Notes: a model not told the origin generated them from the sequence alone. A DNA stretch of 64,000 nucleotides from Granulosicoccus sp. (GCA_023301725.1 JALZUD010000055.1:1-64000), one strand, 5' to 3'. Positions 8,612-21,076 are shown, numbered from the stretch's first letter. A program made the numbers and translations.

Positions 8612-9817
8612 CTAAGAGGTTCTGGATTGCCCTAATGATTTGAGCAGTTCATCGACAGCATCTTTTCTCGTTTGCTCATCTGCACCACTGATAGCAGATT
8701 TATCGAGCATACCGTCGAACCCTGTTTGAGAATGACCATTAGCAATGTTGTTTTGGCTGGGTGCTTGTGCACGCGTCATTGCCTCGCGCTCACGCAAATA
8801 CCGGGCGTAGTGTTCGTCTGAGTCAGCGGCAGATTGAGATTGCGCAGGCGCAGGCGCTTGTGCATTAGCCACAGCCGCCGCACGGGCACCGCCGAGATCT
8901 GCACGCAATTGCCTATCTTTTTTCGCACTTTGGATAACCACTGCTTCGTCGATTAAGATAACGCCGCTTTCCAGAGTCAGCAATGAGCCTTGATGCATTG
9001 TTTCAGTGATGTCGTTAAGATCTTTTCCAGAGTAGGTACCCAGTGCCGCCAAGGTATTTAGATCTTGGAAGATAGGCAGGGATCTTACGACTGAATCGAG
9101 GTCGATATCTTGTTCAGGGTCGATGTCTGCCAATGCACCGGGTATAGAATCGATAACCGCCAACACTGCTGCAATGCTATCTTTTTCTCCAGTGAAGCGA
9201 AAATCTCTGTCGCGATTTTGCCGAGCCGTGATCTGATCCATCCGTAAATCAATCGCAGGTTTTCTGGCTATGCTGGCACACGCGCTGTAGAGCATGTCGA
9301 TTCCATCGATGGCGCGGGCAACGCGATCAGGATCAGAAGCCTTCTCGCCGGCGTCGGTAAGGCGTATAAACAAAGCGCCCTCACCAGCATTTACCGCCTC
9401 GAGCATAGGGTCAACTGAGCCAGAGCCGCCAACAGGCACTGCCATTCCTGGAGTTACACCCTCTAGCAGAGCTGTAAGTGCTGGCAGATGACTGGTCGCA
9501 AAAATAACTCTGCTGGCAAGTCGAACCAATTCAGCGCGCCGTTTTGCAGGATCGAGGTTGGGTGACGTTAGGGCCTGCCAATAGGCTGCTGAGCCTAGAG
9601 TTTGCAAATGCAAGCGTTCGACAACCAATTTTTCTTGCACAGAGAGCGCTTCTATCCTCTCCATGACAATAGCACCAGCGTGGCCAAGCCTTGCTGCTGC
9701 TGCTGTAGTTTGATCACCTTTCGCAGTTCGATACTGATCTACCGCGGCACGAATATCGGCGCGGTTGAGAAGTTCAACTATTTTGGTGACGGCAGTACGC
9801 AGCTCGTCTGACCGCAT
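8612..9817 (-). CDS. Unknown protein, probably cytoplasmic
   Basis: I do not recognise this protein. It has no signal peptide or membrane segment. Residues 1-280 are mixed alpha-helical in composition, then an Ala/Gln/Pro-rich linker (about 310-335) leads to a charged tail ending KDAVDELLKSLGQSRTS. The ORF track starts 17 codons earlier at TTG, but an ATG at 9817 (MRSDELRTAVTKIVELL) has GGAG 6 nt upstream, so I choose the 401-residue form. It is a single-gene unit with its own terminator, between tRNA-Pro and ggt. The C-terminal 30 residues look like a short interaction motif on a flexible tether (inference). Confidence 0.7.
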   Translation of the reverse strand: MRSDELRTAVTKIVELLNRADIRAAVDQYRTAKGDQTTAAAARLGHAGAIVMERIEALSVQEKLVVERLHLQTLGSAAYWQALTSPNLDPAKRRAELVRLASRVIFATSHLPALTALLEGVTPGMAVPVGGSGSVDPMLEAVNAGEGALFIRLTDAGEKASDPDRVARAIDGIDMLYSACASIARKPAIDLRMDQITARQNRDRDFRFTGEKDSIAAVLAVIDSIPGALADIDPEQDIDLDSVVRSLPIFQDLNTLAALGTYSGKDLNDITETMHQGSLLTLESGVILIDEAVVIQSAKKDRQLRADLGGARAAAVANAQAPAPAQSQSAADSDEHYARYLREREAMTRAQAPSQNNIANGHSQTGFDGMLDKSAISGADEQTRKDAVDELLKSLGQSRTS

Positions 9818-9911
9818 TTTAGGCTCCATTGGCACATTTCTACTGACTGTGATCGGCCAATAACCCAACTACTTGAGATGATTCCTAGCCGCATCCCAGT
9901 AGGCTATTGAC

Positions 9912-9936
9912 AGCCATGGCAGTCTCTTCCATGGCT
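9912..9936. repeat. Hairpin in the leader of the unknown gene
   Basis: AGCCATGG / CCATGGCT pair perfectly around a 9-nt loop, about 95 bases upstream of the unknown 401-aa gene and 110 bases beyond tRNA-Pro. No T-run follows on either strand. A second inverted repeat ACCAGTTC / GAACTGGT (10005-10034) sits between it and the tRNA and could mark the tRNA transcript end. Confidence 0.4.
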
Positions 9937-10045
9937 AACCTTCCCTAGTAAAACCTTAAAACAAGTTCAGTATTCTAATTATTAGTTAGACTACGCTTTT
10001 GAAGACCAGTTCCAAATACTTGAGGTGAACTGGTGTAAGTAAAGC

Positions 10046-10122
<77 letters not shown>

Positions 10123-10258
10123 CCAGAACGGCACAGCTTAACGTAAGCTGATGGCTTTTTGTATTGTTAAAGAAAAAATATACAAACTAGTGCAACAAAA
10201 TACCTAGCGTGAAACAAACAGATACCGAGTCGCGTGGTTGAGCCTTGGCACACCACCG

Positions 10259-10618
10259 TTATTGGGTTCTTAGAATTCGCAACAAATCTTCAAGTTCAGA
10301 ACGAAGTTGTCTAATCATCTGCTGTGACTGAGCGTTGTCATCTTTAACTGCATCACCTGCGAGATGCTGCCTGGCTCCGCCAATCGTGTATCCCTCTTGG
10401 TACAGCAGGCTACGAATCTGACGTATCAACATGACATCTTGCCGCTGGTAATACCGCCTGTTACCACGTCGCTTGACGGGTGCAAGATCGGAGAACTCCT
10501 GCTCCCAGTAGCGAAGCACATGCGGCTTGACCATACACAACTCGCTCACCTCACCGATGGTGAAATAGCGTTTGTTGGGTATGGTAGGTAATTCGTCGTT
10601 ATTGCTGAATTCCAGCAT
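10259..10618 (-). CDS. MerR family transcriptional regulator
   Basis: A 119-residue MerR-type regulator. The N-terminal winged helix ([27 protein letters not shown], about residues 17-45, then [15 protein letters not shown]) is typical, and a short C-terminal helix ([17 protein letters not shown]) would give the dimerising coiled coil. It lacks a long effector domain and Cys metal ligands. It overlaps the 3' end of ihfA by 20 bases; the pheT-ihfA-merR-tRNA-Pro order is common in gammaproteobacteria, where this gene remains uncharacterised. Co-expression with the translation operon is likely. Target genes are unknown. Confidence 0.9.
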   Translation of the reverse strand: MLEFSNNDELPTIPNKRYFTIGEVSELCMVKPHVLRYWEQEFSDLAPVKRRGNRRYYQRQDVMLIRQIRSLLYQEGYTIGGARQHLAGDAVKDDNAQSQQMIRQLRSELEDLLRILRTQ

Positions 10619-10898
10619 GGGCTTCTACTCGCACTTTAAGTTTCTGGCCCGGACGGAACGTAGCAACACGTCTAGCCGAGATGGGTATTTCTTCGCCGGT
10701 TTTGGGATTACGTCCCGGTCTTTGGCTTTTGTTACGCAATACAAAGTTACCAAAACCCGATAGCTTCACATCGTGCCCAGTCTCTAGGGCCAATTTGACT
10801 TCTTCAAAGAAATGCTCAACAAACTCTTTGGCTTCACGCTTGTTGAGCCCAAGTTCATCAAATAGCATTTCAGCCATCGTAGCTTTCGTCAGTGCCAT
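10599..10898 (-). CDS. ihfA: Integration host factor subunit alpha
   Basis: A 99-residue DNA-bending protein that dimerises with IHF-beta and acts in transcription, replication and recombination. The sequence is textbook IHF-alpha: [37 protein letters not shown], then the beta-arm with the intercalating Pro in [14 protein letters not shown]. It lies 1 base after pheT and overlaps merR, so it is translated from the phe operon transcript. The ATG start agrees with the family. Confidence 0.97.
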   Translation of the reverse strand: MALTKATMAEMLFDELGLNKREAKEFVEHFFEEVKLALETGHDVKLSGFGNFVLRNKSQRPGRNPKTGEEIPISARRVATFRPGQKLKVRVEAHAGIQQ

Positions 10899-10899
10899 T

Positions 10900-13344
10900 C
10901 TAATTCCTTAAAACCGCTCCAAGGGAGGTGCCTAGTGCCTCTGTCACCTTAGCAGTAACCGCATCAGCATCCTTATCTTCTAGGGTGCGTGAAAAGTCTT
11001 GCAGAATCAAGCCTAAAGCCACGCTTTTCTTTCCGTTATCAATGTTGTCGCCCTGATAAATGTCGAAAATACTTACGTTGACCAGATTATCGGGCACACA
11101 GCCCCTCACGACATCAAGCATCTGCTGTGCAGAAACTGCCTCATCCACCAACAACGCAAGATCACGTCGTACCTGAGGAAAGCGTGATAACCGAGTGGCT
11201 TTTGGCACACGAGCAACGCATAAAGCATAGAGGGAAAATTCAAATACAACAACTGGCACATCAATATCCAATTCAAACAACAGTGCAGGATTCAGCGCTC
11301 CCACATAGCCAACGTGTTGACCATCGATTTCCACGATGGCCTGCTGCCCGGGATGCAACATGGGAATGTCACTACGAATGAATCTGACGGCTGCGCCATT
11401 GGCTTGGGCAAACAGAAGTTCAACATCAGCCTTCACCGTAAAAAAGTCAGCAGCCGTACCAGTGCTATTCCAGTTTTCCACTTCGAGTTTCCCAGCAACA
11501 AGCCCTGCAAGCATCTGCTGTTGCTGCACCGAATTGTCCATCTGCTCACCAGCACCATGGCTGGCAAGAATTGAATCATCCAGTTGATCAATCGTTAGCC
11601 CCTCATCGTTCGCCAGGAATCGCAGTCCAGTCTCAAAAATACGTAAGGACGCCACCTGCCGACTGAGATTACGCTGCAAAGTGGTTATCAACCCCGTCAG
11701 TAGGGTGGTGCGCATGACCCCCATTTCAGATGACAAAGGATTAGCCAACGGCAAGGCCGTTAGATCCGGGCGCAGCCTGCTCTGCTGGCCAGCCTCTACA
11801 AAACTGTACGTCACGACTTCCTGATAACCCGCGGAAACCAGTCGCTTTTTCACGTCAATAGGTGCAACGTTTGCTTCGGACAATGCTTGAAAAACCGGTG
11901 TGTTTGAGGGTTGCGTTCTTGGCAATTTGTCAAAGCCTATAATCCGCGCGACTTCTTCGATGTAGTCCTCTTCAATCTCAAGATCATAACGATAGCTAGG
12001 TGCCTGCACTTGCCATCCCTCGCCGGTGGGCGAGCTCTCAATACCCAGTCGGGTGAAAATCATTTGCACGGTATCGCACGAGGGTGAAATTCCCAGAACA
12101 CGCTGCAATCTGGCGTCCCTAACCAACACGGCTTGGCGCTTTGGCATGCGATCAGAATTCATCCAATTCATCGCAGGACCTGCATCGCCACCAGCGATAG
12201 TGCGCATCAAACCCGTTGCATACTCGAGCGCATCCAGCTGGACAGCCGGATCGACCCCACGTTCGAAACGATGGGCAGACTCAGTATGGCTGGCGTACTG
12301 CCGAGGTTTTCCTGCAATCATTTTCGGTAAAAACAGTGCACTTTCAAAAAACAGATTTGATGTACTGTCGTTCACACCCGTATCCTGCCCTCCCATAATG
12401 CCGGCTATGCCTATCGGGCCTCGGTCATCAGCAATAATAGTGGTGTGCTCATCTAGCGCTACGTCACGACCGTCTAGTAGAACTAGCCGCTCGCCAGTTT
12501 TTGCCAACCTGACTTGAATTGCCCCTTGTAGCTTGTCGAGATCAAAGGCGTGCATGGGTTGGCCCAGCTCCAGCATCACATAATTTGTGATATCAACTGC
12601 CGAGTTGATAGAGCGAATACCAGAACGACGTAAGCGCTCAACCATCCATGGCGGCGTAGGCAAACTGATATCAATGCCACGCAACACACGGCCTGTAAAA
12701 CGTACGCACGCACAGCCATCCGACACTTTCACCGGCCATTGATCGTCAATAGCTACGGGCACACTTGAAATTTCATGCAACTGCATGGGTAGATCGTTGC
12801 GCGCACAGACGTCCCGCGCAATTCCTCGAATGCTTAAACAATCACCACGATCAGGAGTCAGCTCGATATCGATAATGGCATCGTCAAGCTCTAGCCACTC
12901 AGCAAGCGTTTTACCCACCGGTGCATCATCGGGCAGCTCCATGATGCCGCCACCCTCTTCTGACAATGATAATTCAGAAGCTGAACACAGCATGCCCATT
13001 GAGACAACGCCTCGCAGCTTTGCCTTCTTCAATTTGGTGCCGTCGGGGAGCTTACCGCCCACTTTGGCTAAAGCCGTAGTCAGCCCTAATCTGGCGTTTG
13101 GCGCACCACAGACAATTTGTAGATTGTCCTGTTCACCACAGTCAACCTCACACACTCGAAGTCTGTCTGCGTCCGGGTGCTGCTCGATTCCCACAATACG
13201 TGCAACAAAAACATCAGCAAAGTCTGGGGCAGCCGAGACTATCTCATCAACTTCCAAACCCATAAAAGTGAGTTGATCGCCTAGAGCTTCGGTGTCTATG
13301 GGCGGGTTGACCCACTCACGTAACCACTGTTCACTGAATTTCAT
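10900..13344 (-). CDS. pheT: Phenylalanyl-tRNA synthetase beta subunit
   Basis: The 814-residue beta chain of the alpha2-beta2 PheRS, which charges tRNA-Phe in the cytoplasm. It begins [14 protein letters not shown] and has the tRNA-binding EMAP-like domain (about 40-150, [20 protein letters not shown]), the B3/4 editing and B5 regions (RKAQ-type stretch [27 protein letters not shown]) and the C-terminal ferredoxin-fold anticodon-binding domain ([15 protein letters not shown], about 720-814). The length is close to that of the E. coli protein. It follows pheS by about 37 bases and precedes ihfA by 1 base. Confidence 0.97.
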   Translation of the reverse strand: MKFSEQWLREWVNPPIDTEALGDQLTFMGLEVDEIVSAAPDFADVFVARIVGIEQHPDADRLRVCEVDCGEQDNLQIVCGAPNARLGLTTALAKVGGKLPDGTKLKKAKLRGVVSMGMLCSASELSLSEEGGGIMELPDDAPVGKTLAEWLELDDAIIDIELTPDRGDCLSIRGIARDVCARNDLPMQLHEISSVPVAIDDQWPVKVSDGCACVRFTGRVLRGIDISLPTPPWMVERLRRSGIRSINSAVDITNYVMLELGQPMHAFDLDKLQGAIQVRLAKTGERLVLLDGRDVALDEHTTIIADDRGPIGIAGIMGGQDTGVNDSTSNLFFESALFLPKMIAGKPRQYASHTESAHRFERGVDPAVQLDALEYATGLMRTIAGGDAGPAMNWMNSDRMPKRQAVLVRDARLQRVLGISPSCDTVQMIFTRLGIESSPTGEGWQVQAPSYRYDLEIEEDYIEEVARIIGFDKLPRTQPSNTPVFQALSEANVAPIDVKKRLVSAGYQEVVTYSFVEAGQQSRLRPDLTALPLANPLSSEMGVMRTTLLTGLITTLQRNLSRQVASLRIFETGLRFLANDEGLTIDQLDDSILASHGAGEQMDNSVQQQQMLAGLVAGKLEVENWNSTGTAADFFTVKADVELLFAQANGAAVRFIRSDIPMLHPGQQAIVEIDGQHVGYVGALNPALLFELDIDVPVVVFEFSLYALCVARVPKATRLSRFPQVRRDLALLVDEAVSAQQMLDVVRGCVPDNLVNVSIFDIYQGDNIDNGKKSVALGLILQDFSRTLEDKDADAVTAKVTEALGTSLGAVLRN

Positions 13345-13381
13345 TAGGTCGCCTGCATGCTAATGTCAAAAGGAATACGAG

Positions 13382-14458
<1,077 letters not shown>

Positions 14459-14565
14459 CTATTGGTTGCTGACTTGAGATTCGTTAAAAATCTCTAGCCG
14501 TTCCTTATTCGTAATATGGCCGTGTTATGGCGTGCGCTCGCCAGAGAAACTAGCGAGCGCGGATA

Positions 14566-14934
14566 CTACAAAGCTGTAGCTGGCAAACTGGACTTCGCTT
14601 TATCGACGATGGCAACAAATGCTGCCTCGTCAGCGATAGCAATCTCTGCCAGTACTTTACGATCGATCTCGATACCAGCAGCCTTGATGCCTTGCATCAG
14701 ACGGCTGTAAGTAATGTCGTTAGCACGAGCCGCCGCGTTAATTCGGGCAATCCACAATCTGCGGAAAACACGTTTTTTCGCTTTTCTGTCACGGTAGGCG
14801 TACTGACCTGCTTTGGTGACTGCCTGTTTGGCAACGCGAAATACCTTACTACGGGCACCACGATAACCTTTGGCCTGCTTGAGAACTTTCTTGTGACTGG
14901 CGCGCGCTGTGACGCCGCGTTTAACTCTTGGCAT
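14566..14934 (-). CDS. rplT: 50S ribosomal protein L20
   Basis: A 122-residue, highly basic protein of the large subunit, needed early in 50S assembly. The sequence [26 protein letters not shown], then [21 protein letters not shown], is the L20 signature. It lies 12 bases after rpmI, so the two form one unit. In E. coli L20 represses its own operon by binding the leader; the leader here (15151-15273) also has stem-loops, but I have not shown an L20 site. The stop is followed by the structured pheS leader. Confidence 0.98.
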   Translation of the reverse strand: MPRVKRGVTARASHKKVLKQAKGYRGARSKVFRVAKQAVTKAGQYAYRDRKAKKRVFRRLWIARINAAARANDITYSRLMQGIKAAGIEIDRKVLAEIAIADEAAFVAIVDKAKSSLPATAL

Positions 14935-14946
14935 TTTCTAAGGCTC

Positions 14947-15150
14947 CTAGCGAAGGTTGGGCAACATGCGTTTGATTAGCACGACATCGTTCTGGTGAAC
15001 CATGTCTCCACCACGTAGCTGACGCTTACGCTTGGTGCTTTTCTTGGTAAGGATGTGACGCATGTGCGAGCTCTTGCGCTTGTAGCCGCCAGAACCCGTT
15101 CGCTTGAACCGCTTCGCGGCCCCGGATACGGACTTTTGCTTGTTGGACAC
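14947..15150 (-). CDS. rpmI: 50S ribosomal protein L35
   Basis: A small basic large-subunit protein of 67 residues. [38 protein letters not shown] is the L35 core. The ORF track begins 17 codons upstream at another GTG, but a GTG at 15150 has a strong AGGAG 7 nt before it and gives the normal length, starting [15 protein letters not shown]. The family usually starts MPKxKT, so the N-terminus is slightly divergent. It heads the rpmI-rplT pair; a 7-bp hairpin (15172-15187) lies just upstream of its ribosome site and could hide it when folded (inference). Confidence 0.95.
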   Translation of the reverse strand: MSNKQKSVSGAAKRFKRTGSGGYKRKSSHMRHILTKKSTKRKRQLRGGDMVHQNDVVLIKRMLPNLR

Positions 15151-15273
15151 TGTTTGACTCCTGAAATTAGTAGGTAGCAAGCTACCTGCGAGTGATATCA
15201 CCGGTGACGTCTTAGTGTCGGTACGCCAACGCGGTGTCTATTTTTCTAGCCGTTAACCGACTAGCCGAACATT
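15151..15273 (-). promoter_or_regulatory. Structured infC-rpmI leader, possible L20 operator
   Basis: The 123-base gap holds several inverted repeats: AGGTAGC / GCTACCT (15172-15187) next to the rpmI ribosome site, GTGATATCAC and CACCGGTG (15192-15207), and CTAG-rich stem CTAGTCG / CGGCTAG nearer infC. No intrinsic terminator is visible, so infC and rpmI-rplT can share a transcript. In E. coli L20 binds this leader to control rpmI-rplT; the same function here is by position only. Confidence 0.35.
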
Positions 15274-15792
15274 CTAATGCTTTTTGGGCGCAATGACCAT
15301 AACCATTTGCCTGCCTTCCAATTTAGGGAACTGTTCAACTGTACCCAGCTCGGCTAAATCTTCTTCAACACGCTTAAGCAATTTGGCACCCAACTCTCTA
15401 TGCGCCATCTCCCGACCACGAAAACGCAGTGTGATCTTGGTTTTGTCGCCGTTCTCCAGAAACTTCACCAGGTTCTTCAACTTGACCTGGTAGTCACCAT
15501 CCTCGGTGCCGGGACGGAACTTGATTTCCTTGAGCTGTGCCGTTTTCTGTTTCTTACGACCTGCATTCTGCTTCTTGTTAGCCTCGAACTTGAATCGGCC
15601 GTGATCCATGATCTTGCAAACAGGGGGAGAGACGTTTGGAGAGATTTCGACAAGGTCAAGCCCTGCCTCTACCGCTGTTCCCAATGCTCTTTCAATCGGA
15701 ACTACCCCGATTTGTTCACCCTCGGCAGAAATAAGCCGCACTTCGGAGACGTCGATTTCGTCGTTCTTCCGGTTAATTTTCTTGGCAGAGAT
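15274..15792 (-). CDS. infC: Translation initiation factor IF-3 (AUC start)
   Basis: IF3 binds the 30S subunit and checks initiator tRNA and start codon. The body ([48 protein letters not shown], then the C-domain to [10 protein letters not shown]) is unmistakable. The ORF track opens at a GTG at residue 18, too short for the family. Upstream in frame the only well-placed start is ATC at 15790-15792, 8 nt after a perfect AGGAGG, giving 172 residues starting (I/M)[17 protein letters not shown]. Rare AUU/AUC starts are known for infC and allow IF3 to repress its own translation. The ribosome site lies inside the end of thrS. Confidence 0.95.
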   Translation of the reverse strand: MSAKKINRKNDEIDVSEVRLISAEGEQIGVVPIERALGTAVEAGLDLVEISPNVSPPVCKIMDHGRFKFEANKKQNAGRKKQKTAQLKEIKFRPGTEDGDYQVKLKNLVKFLENGDKTKITLRFRGREMAHRELGAKLLKRVEEDLAELGTVEQFPKLEGRQMVMVIAPKKH

Positions 15793-15806
15793 GGATCAGC
15801 CCTCCT
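15790..15806 (-). promoter_or_regulatory. infC ribosome site and non-canonical AUC start inside thrS end
   Basis: The minus strand reads AGGAGG-GCTGATCC-ATC. The thrS stop codon TGA (15796-15798) lies between the Shine-Dalgarno and the ATC. No ATG, GTG or TTG stands at a usable distance, and the next GTG would delete about 17 conserved residues. Confidence 0.85.
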
Positions 15807-17736
15807 GCGTGGCTGTATTAACAGCGCCTTGGCCACGAGTTGTGACCTCTTTATTAAGCATCAAATTAAGTTCTTCCAAAGTTAAAACACCCAAGTCTTC
15901 ACCGCTGCGCGTCCGCACGGCAACTGACCTACTTTCGAGTTCCCGATCGCCTACGACCAGCAAGTATGGCACTCGCTGTAACGTCCATTCACGAATCTTG
16001 AAACCCACCTTCTCGTTACGCACGTCACTCTGTGCGCGTAACCCTCTATTCTGCAACACTTCAGCCACTTCTTCAACGAAGGCGCTCTGTTTATCCGTAA
16101 TATTCATGACAACGGCCTGCACAGGCGACAGCCACAGTGGCAGTTTACCTTCAAAGTTCTCTATAAGAATACCAATGAAACGCTCAAATGACCCAAGAAT
16201 GGCTCGATGCAGCATTACTGGCGTTTGACGTTCGCCTTTTTCATCGATATAACTGGCGTCAAGCCTTCCGGGCATAGAAAAATCTACCTGCATGGTGCCG
16301 CACTGCCACACTCGGCCGATGCAATCTTTTAATGAAAATTCTATTTTAGGGCCGTAAAAAGCGCCTTCACCTGGTAGTTCTTCCCAAGGAAGTTGCTTGG
16401 CATCCAGTGCGTCCGCCAGCGCTTTTTCAGATTTATCCCAAGCTTCATCACTACCAACGCGCTGCGGTGGTCGTGTTGACAGACGATAGATAATTTCTTC
16501 AAAGCCAAAGTCTTTGTACACTTGATGTAGGAAATCAATAAACGAGCTAACCTCATCCTGAATTTGCGATTCTGTGCAAAAAACGTGCGCATCGTCTTGT
16601 GTGAACGCTCGGACGCGCATGATACCGTGCAATGCACCTGACATCTCGTTGCGGTGACAAGAACCAAACTCAGCCAAACGCAACGGTAGATCGCGATAAC
16701 TTTTCAGCCCCTGATTGAATACCTGCACGTGGCACGGACAGTTCATGGGCTTTACGGCATAGCTTTTGTCCTCGGTTTCCACAGTAAACATGTTGTCGCC
16801 AAATTTATCGGCGTGTCCGCTGCGCTCCCACAAGGAAAAGTCCACTACTTGGGGGGTCTTTATCTCTTGATAGCCATGGGCGACCTGCTGCTTGCGCATG
16901 TAGTCCTCTACTTCAAGGTAGATCGCCCACCCCTTCGGATGCCAGAACACCATGCCAGGTGCCTCGTCCTGCAAGTGAAACAGATCTTGTTGCTTGCCAA
17001 TACGACGATGATCGCGCTTTTCGGCTTCAGCCACATTATGCAGATGGGTCTTTAGCTCCTTAGGGTTGGCAAACGCCGTTCCATAAATTCGTTGCAACAT
17101 GGCGTTATTGGAGTCACCACGCCAGTAAGCGCCCGCCAGCTTAGTCAGTTTAAATGCCTTGAGATGGCCCGTGTGAGGCACATGCGGCCCTCGGCACAAA
17201 TCAGTAAAATCGCCTTGCGCATACAAAGACAAGGTTTCGCCAGCAGGGATAGAGTCGAGAATCTGTGTTTTATAGTCCTCGCCCATGCCCTTGAAAAACG
17301 TCATGGCGTCATCGCGCTCCATCGTTGAGCGTTGCAGCGGAATGGCTTGATCAGCTAATTCTTTCATGCGTTTTTCGATAGACTCGAGATCCTCTGGCGT
17401 GAATGAGCGCTCGTAATCAAAGTCGTAATAGAACCCACCTTCAATTACTGGTCCTATTGACACCTGAGTTGATGGAAACAGCTGCTTAACCGCCTGAGCT
17501 AACAGGTGCGCTGTGCTGTGCCGGAGCAAATCGAGTGCTTCATCGCTTTTGTTGGTCACAACCGCTAGGCGAGCGTCGCCGGTGATGGTATGGCTAGCAT
17601 CAACCAATTCCCCATTGACCATGCCAGCAAGTGTCGCCTTAGCGAGGCCGGCACCGATGTCTGCAGCGACATCCATAACGGTAACTGGATTGGGATACTG
17701 CCGAGTGGAGTCATCGGGCAGAGTAATTGTAGGCAT
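15796..17736 (-). CDS. thrS: Threonyl-tRNA synthetase
   Basis: A 646-residue class II synthetase that charges tRNA-Thr. Domains in order: TGS (1-60, [18 protein letters not shown]), the N2 editing domain with [17 protein letters not shown] (HxxxH), the catalytic core with zinc-site [10 protein letters not shown], motif 2 region [28 protein letters not shown] and motif 3 near the [19 protein letters not shown] stretch, and the C-terminal anticodon-binding domain ([21 protein letters not shown] onward). Its leader carries two tRNA-Thr anticodon-arm look-alikes, implying translational autorepression. The stop overlaps the infC initiation region. Confidence 0.98.
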   Translation of the reverse strand: MPTITLPDDSTRQYPNPVTVMDVAADIGAGLAKATLAGMVNGELVDASHTITGDARLAVVTNKSDEALDLLRHSTAHLLAQAVKQLFPSTQVSIGPVIEGGFYYDFDYERSFTPEDLESIEKRMKELADQAIPLQRSTMERDDAMTFFKGMGEDYKTQILDSIPAGETLSLYAQGDFTDLCRGPHVPHTGHLKAFKLTKLAGAYWRGDSNNAMLQRIYGTAFANPKELKTHLHNVAEAEKRDHRRIGKQQDLFHLQDEAPGMVFWHPKGWAIYLEVEDYMRKQQVAHGYQEIKTPQVVDFSLWERSGHADKFGDNMFTVETEDKSYAVKPMNCPCHVQVFNQGLKSYRDLPLRLAEFGSCHRNEMSGALHGIMRVRAFTQDDAHVFCTESQIQDEVSSFIDFLHQVYKDFGFEEIIYRLSTRPPQRVGSDEAWDKSEKALADALDAKQLPWEELPGEGAFYGPKIEFSLKDCIGRVWQCGTMQVDFSMPGRLDASYIDEKGERQTPVMLHRAILGSFERFIGILIENFEGKLPLWLSPVQAVVMNITDKQSAFVEEVAEVLQNRGLRAQSDVRNEKVGFKIREWTLQRVPYLLVVGDRELESRSVAVRTRSGEDLGVLTLEELNLMLNKEVTTRGQGAVNTATQEG

Positions 17737-17760
17737 AAAAAGTTGCGCTCTTATTGATCT

Positions 17761-17791
17761 TCAGTGGTGACCCCTACGATGGGCCACGTGG
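17761..17791 (-). promoter_or_regulatory. thrS operator: proximal tRNA-Thr anticodon-arm mimic
   Basis: On the minus strand GTGGCCC-ATCGTAG-GGGTCAC makes a 7-bp stem (one G-U) with a 7-nt loop in which CGU occupies positions 34-36 after a U, exactly like the tRNA-Thr(CGU) anticodon loop. It ends 25 bases before the thrS ATG, beside the ribosome site (AAGAG). In E. coli ThrRS binds such mimics to block ribosome binding; the role here is inferred from that. Confidence 0.85.
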
Positions 17792-17797
17792 TGGTGG

Positions 17798-17828
17798 TCA
17801 GTGGTGACCCTTACGAAAGGCCACATGG
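17798..17828 (-). promoter_or_regulatory. thrS operator: distal tRNA-Thr anticodon-arm mimic
   Basis: A second copy of the proximal element (27 of 31 bases identical, 37 bases apart). GTGGCCT-TTCGTAA-GGGTCAC gives a 7-bp stem (two G-U pairs) and loop UUCGUAA, again with CGU at 34-36 and purines after it. Two sites could contact both subunits of one ThrRS dimer (inference). Differences between copies keep the stem and the CGU. Confidence 0.82.
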
Positions 17829-17900
17829 ATCGAGTTCGTGTCTATCAAGGTATGTTACAGGTGAAATCGATGTGAATCTTTTAAATAGTTTAGATCATTG

Positions 17901-17929
17901 TTGACCTTGTGCGGACACTTGCTTACACT
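17901..17929 (+). promoter_or_regulatory. Sigma-70 promoter of tRNA-Val
   Basis: TTGACC, 17 bases, TACACT: near-consensus -35 and -10 boxes at ideal spacing, with the expected start about 6 bases before the tRNA. The stretch after the -10 (TGCGCCCACGG) is GC-rich, as in stringently controlled stable-RNA promoters. Confidence 0.75.
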
Positions 17930-17941
17930 TGCGCCCACGGC

Positions 17942-18018
17942 AGGCGCGTAGCTCAGTTGGTTAGAGCACTACCTTGACATGGTAGGGGTCGTTGGTTCGA
18001 ATCCAATCGCGCCTACCA
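17942..18018 (+). tRNA. tRNA-Val (anticodon GAC)
   Basis: Complete cloverleaf: acceptor AGGCGCG / CGCGCCT, D arm GCTC...GAGC, anticodon stem CTACC / GGTAG with loop TTGACAT (anticodon GAC), T arm TTGGTTCGAATCCAA, discriminator A and encoded CCA. It is transcribed away from thrS. Confidence 0.97.
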
Positions 18019-19740
<1,722 letters not shown>

Positions 19741-19741
19741 T

Positions 19742-20947
19742 ATGTCAGGATTCGACGCTGGATTAGATGATGACGAGCTTGCAGATTTTGCTGACAGAAT
19801 CAACTGGCCTGAAGGCCTTGATGAATCTATCTTTCTAAAAGATTACTGGCAACAAAAACCACTTCTCATCCGCCAAGCTTTTCCAGATTTTGAAACACCC
19901 CTGCCCGCAGATGAGTTGGCAGGTTTATCACTGGACGCCGATGCAAGTTCTCGCATCATCACCCAAGATGACAATGGCGACTTTTTTCTGGAGCACGGGC
20001 CTTTCCAGGAAGATCGCTTTACGAGCTTAAACAGCAACAATTGGTCATTGCTCGTCACTGATATAGAAAAGCTCTTGCCAGAATTTAAACTCTATCTGCA
20101 ACCTTTTCGATTCATTCCCGACTGGCGTATCGATGATCTCATGGTGAGCTACGCGCCGGATGGCGCGTCAGTTGGTGCACATATTGATGAGTATGATGTT
20201 TTCTTACTACAAGCCAGTGGTACACGAACTTGGCATATTGATTCTCGCCCAGACACGGTGCATGAATTAAAAAAAACCAGTGAATTAAAGATACTGGCCA
20301 ATTTCTCCAGCACTCACACTTGGGATTTGCAACCAGGAGATATGCTGTATCTACCGCCTAATATGGCACACCATGGCGTTGCCAAAGGCGATGATTGCAT
20401 GAGCTGGTCGATAGGATTCAGAGCTCCTCTGATCAGCGATATGGTCAACAGACTGGCAGAGCTTGTTAGTGAGGAAATACCCCACCAACGCTATACCGAT
20501 GGACTCTCGTTACTAACTATGCCAACCCTGCCAGCCGCACACGGCGAAATCAATGCTGCCAGTGTTTCAAGGTTCAAAGCCTTGTGGACTCAAGCCATGA
20601 CCATGAGTGATGCACAATTTGCACAGCTATTAGGTCGATGGCTAACAGAGCCTGCTCAATTAGCACCTGATGTGGTAGCAGAGGATAAACACACCCCATG
20701 TGTGACTGGCGACGACCATCCAATTCATGTGAATAAGTCGTCATTCAGTCGATTTGCCTGGCACACAGATTCGAATAGCAAGGCTGCTTTATTCGTCGAT
20801 GGACATTGTTACCAGTGCTCTTTGCAATTTGCATCAATAATCTGTGAGCAATCCAATCGCATTGAACTACATCACGAGCAATTGAACACAGTTGATATTT
20901 CCGTGCTCGATTCACTACTGCGCAATGGCAGCTTACAGTACGACTAA
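19742..20947 (+). CDS. roxA: Ribosomal protein L16 arginine hydroxylase (JmjC/cupin)
   Basis: A 401-residue Fe(II)/2-oxoglutarate oxygenase of the YcfD/RoxA family, which hydroxylates an Arg of ribosomal protein L16. The cupin core shows the iron triad HIDEYDVFLL (about H147, D149) and NMAHHGVAKGDD (about H210), and the N-terminal LDESIFLKDYWQQKPLLIRQAFP is the family opening. The C-terminal winged-helix part (about 270-401) follows. The ATG lies 1 base after the purB stop. The neighbouring purB gene also precedes ycfD homologues in other gammaproteobacteria (recollection). Confidence 0.9.
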   Translation: MSGFDAGLDDDELADFADRINWPEGLDESIFLKDYWQQKPLLIRQAFPDFETPLPADELAGLSLDADASSRIITQDDNGDFFLEHGPFQEDRFTSLNSNNWSLLVTDIEKLLPEFKLYLQPFRFIPDWRIDDLMVSYAPDGASVGAHIDEYDVFLLQASGTRTWHIDSRPDTVHELKKTSELKILANFSSTHTWDLQPGDMLYLPPNMAHHGVAKGDDCMSWSIGFRAPLISDMVNRLAELVSEEIPHQRYTDGLSLLTMPTLPAAHGEINAASVSRFKALWTQAMTMSDAQFAQLLGRWLTEPAQLAPDVVAEDKHTPCVTGDDHPIHVNKSSFSRFAWHTDSNSKAALFVDGHCYQCSLQFASIICEQSNRIELHHEQLNTVDISVLDSLLRNGSLQYD

Positions 20948-20951
20948 GTGA

Positions 20952-21062
20952 CACTTACGTAAGCTCGTCATCTTCACGCACAAGGGGCCTATACAGTTAA
21001 CATCGCTGGATGCTTAGCCGCCGTGAGAATGACATTTCTGCGTATTTTTGCTTAAGTAAGTG
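20952..21062. repeat. Long-range imperfect inverted repeat in a convergent spacer
   Basis: CACTTACGTAAG (20952-20963) and CTTAAGTAAGTG (21051-21062) are inverted copies with one mismatch, about 87 bases apart, between the roxA and receiver gene ends. The inner arms GTCATCTTC and GAGAATGAC are also nearly complementary. It could be a large transcript-end structure or a MITE-like remnant; neither is shown. Confidence 0.35.
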
Positions 21063-21076
21063 CCCTTTCAATATGA

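Noticed and set aside
10134-10159. CAGCTTA-ACG-TAAGCTG hairpin with a T-run upstream of tRNA-Pro
   Set aside because: The T-run follows only on the plus strand, where nothing is transcribed toward it; on the minus strand it is no terminator.
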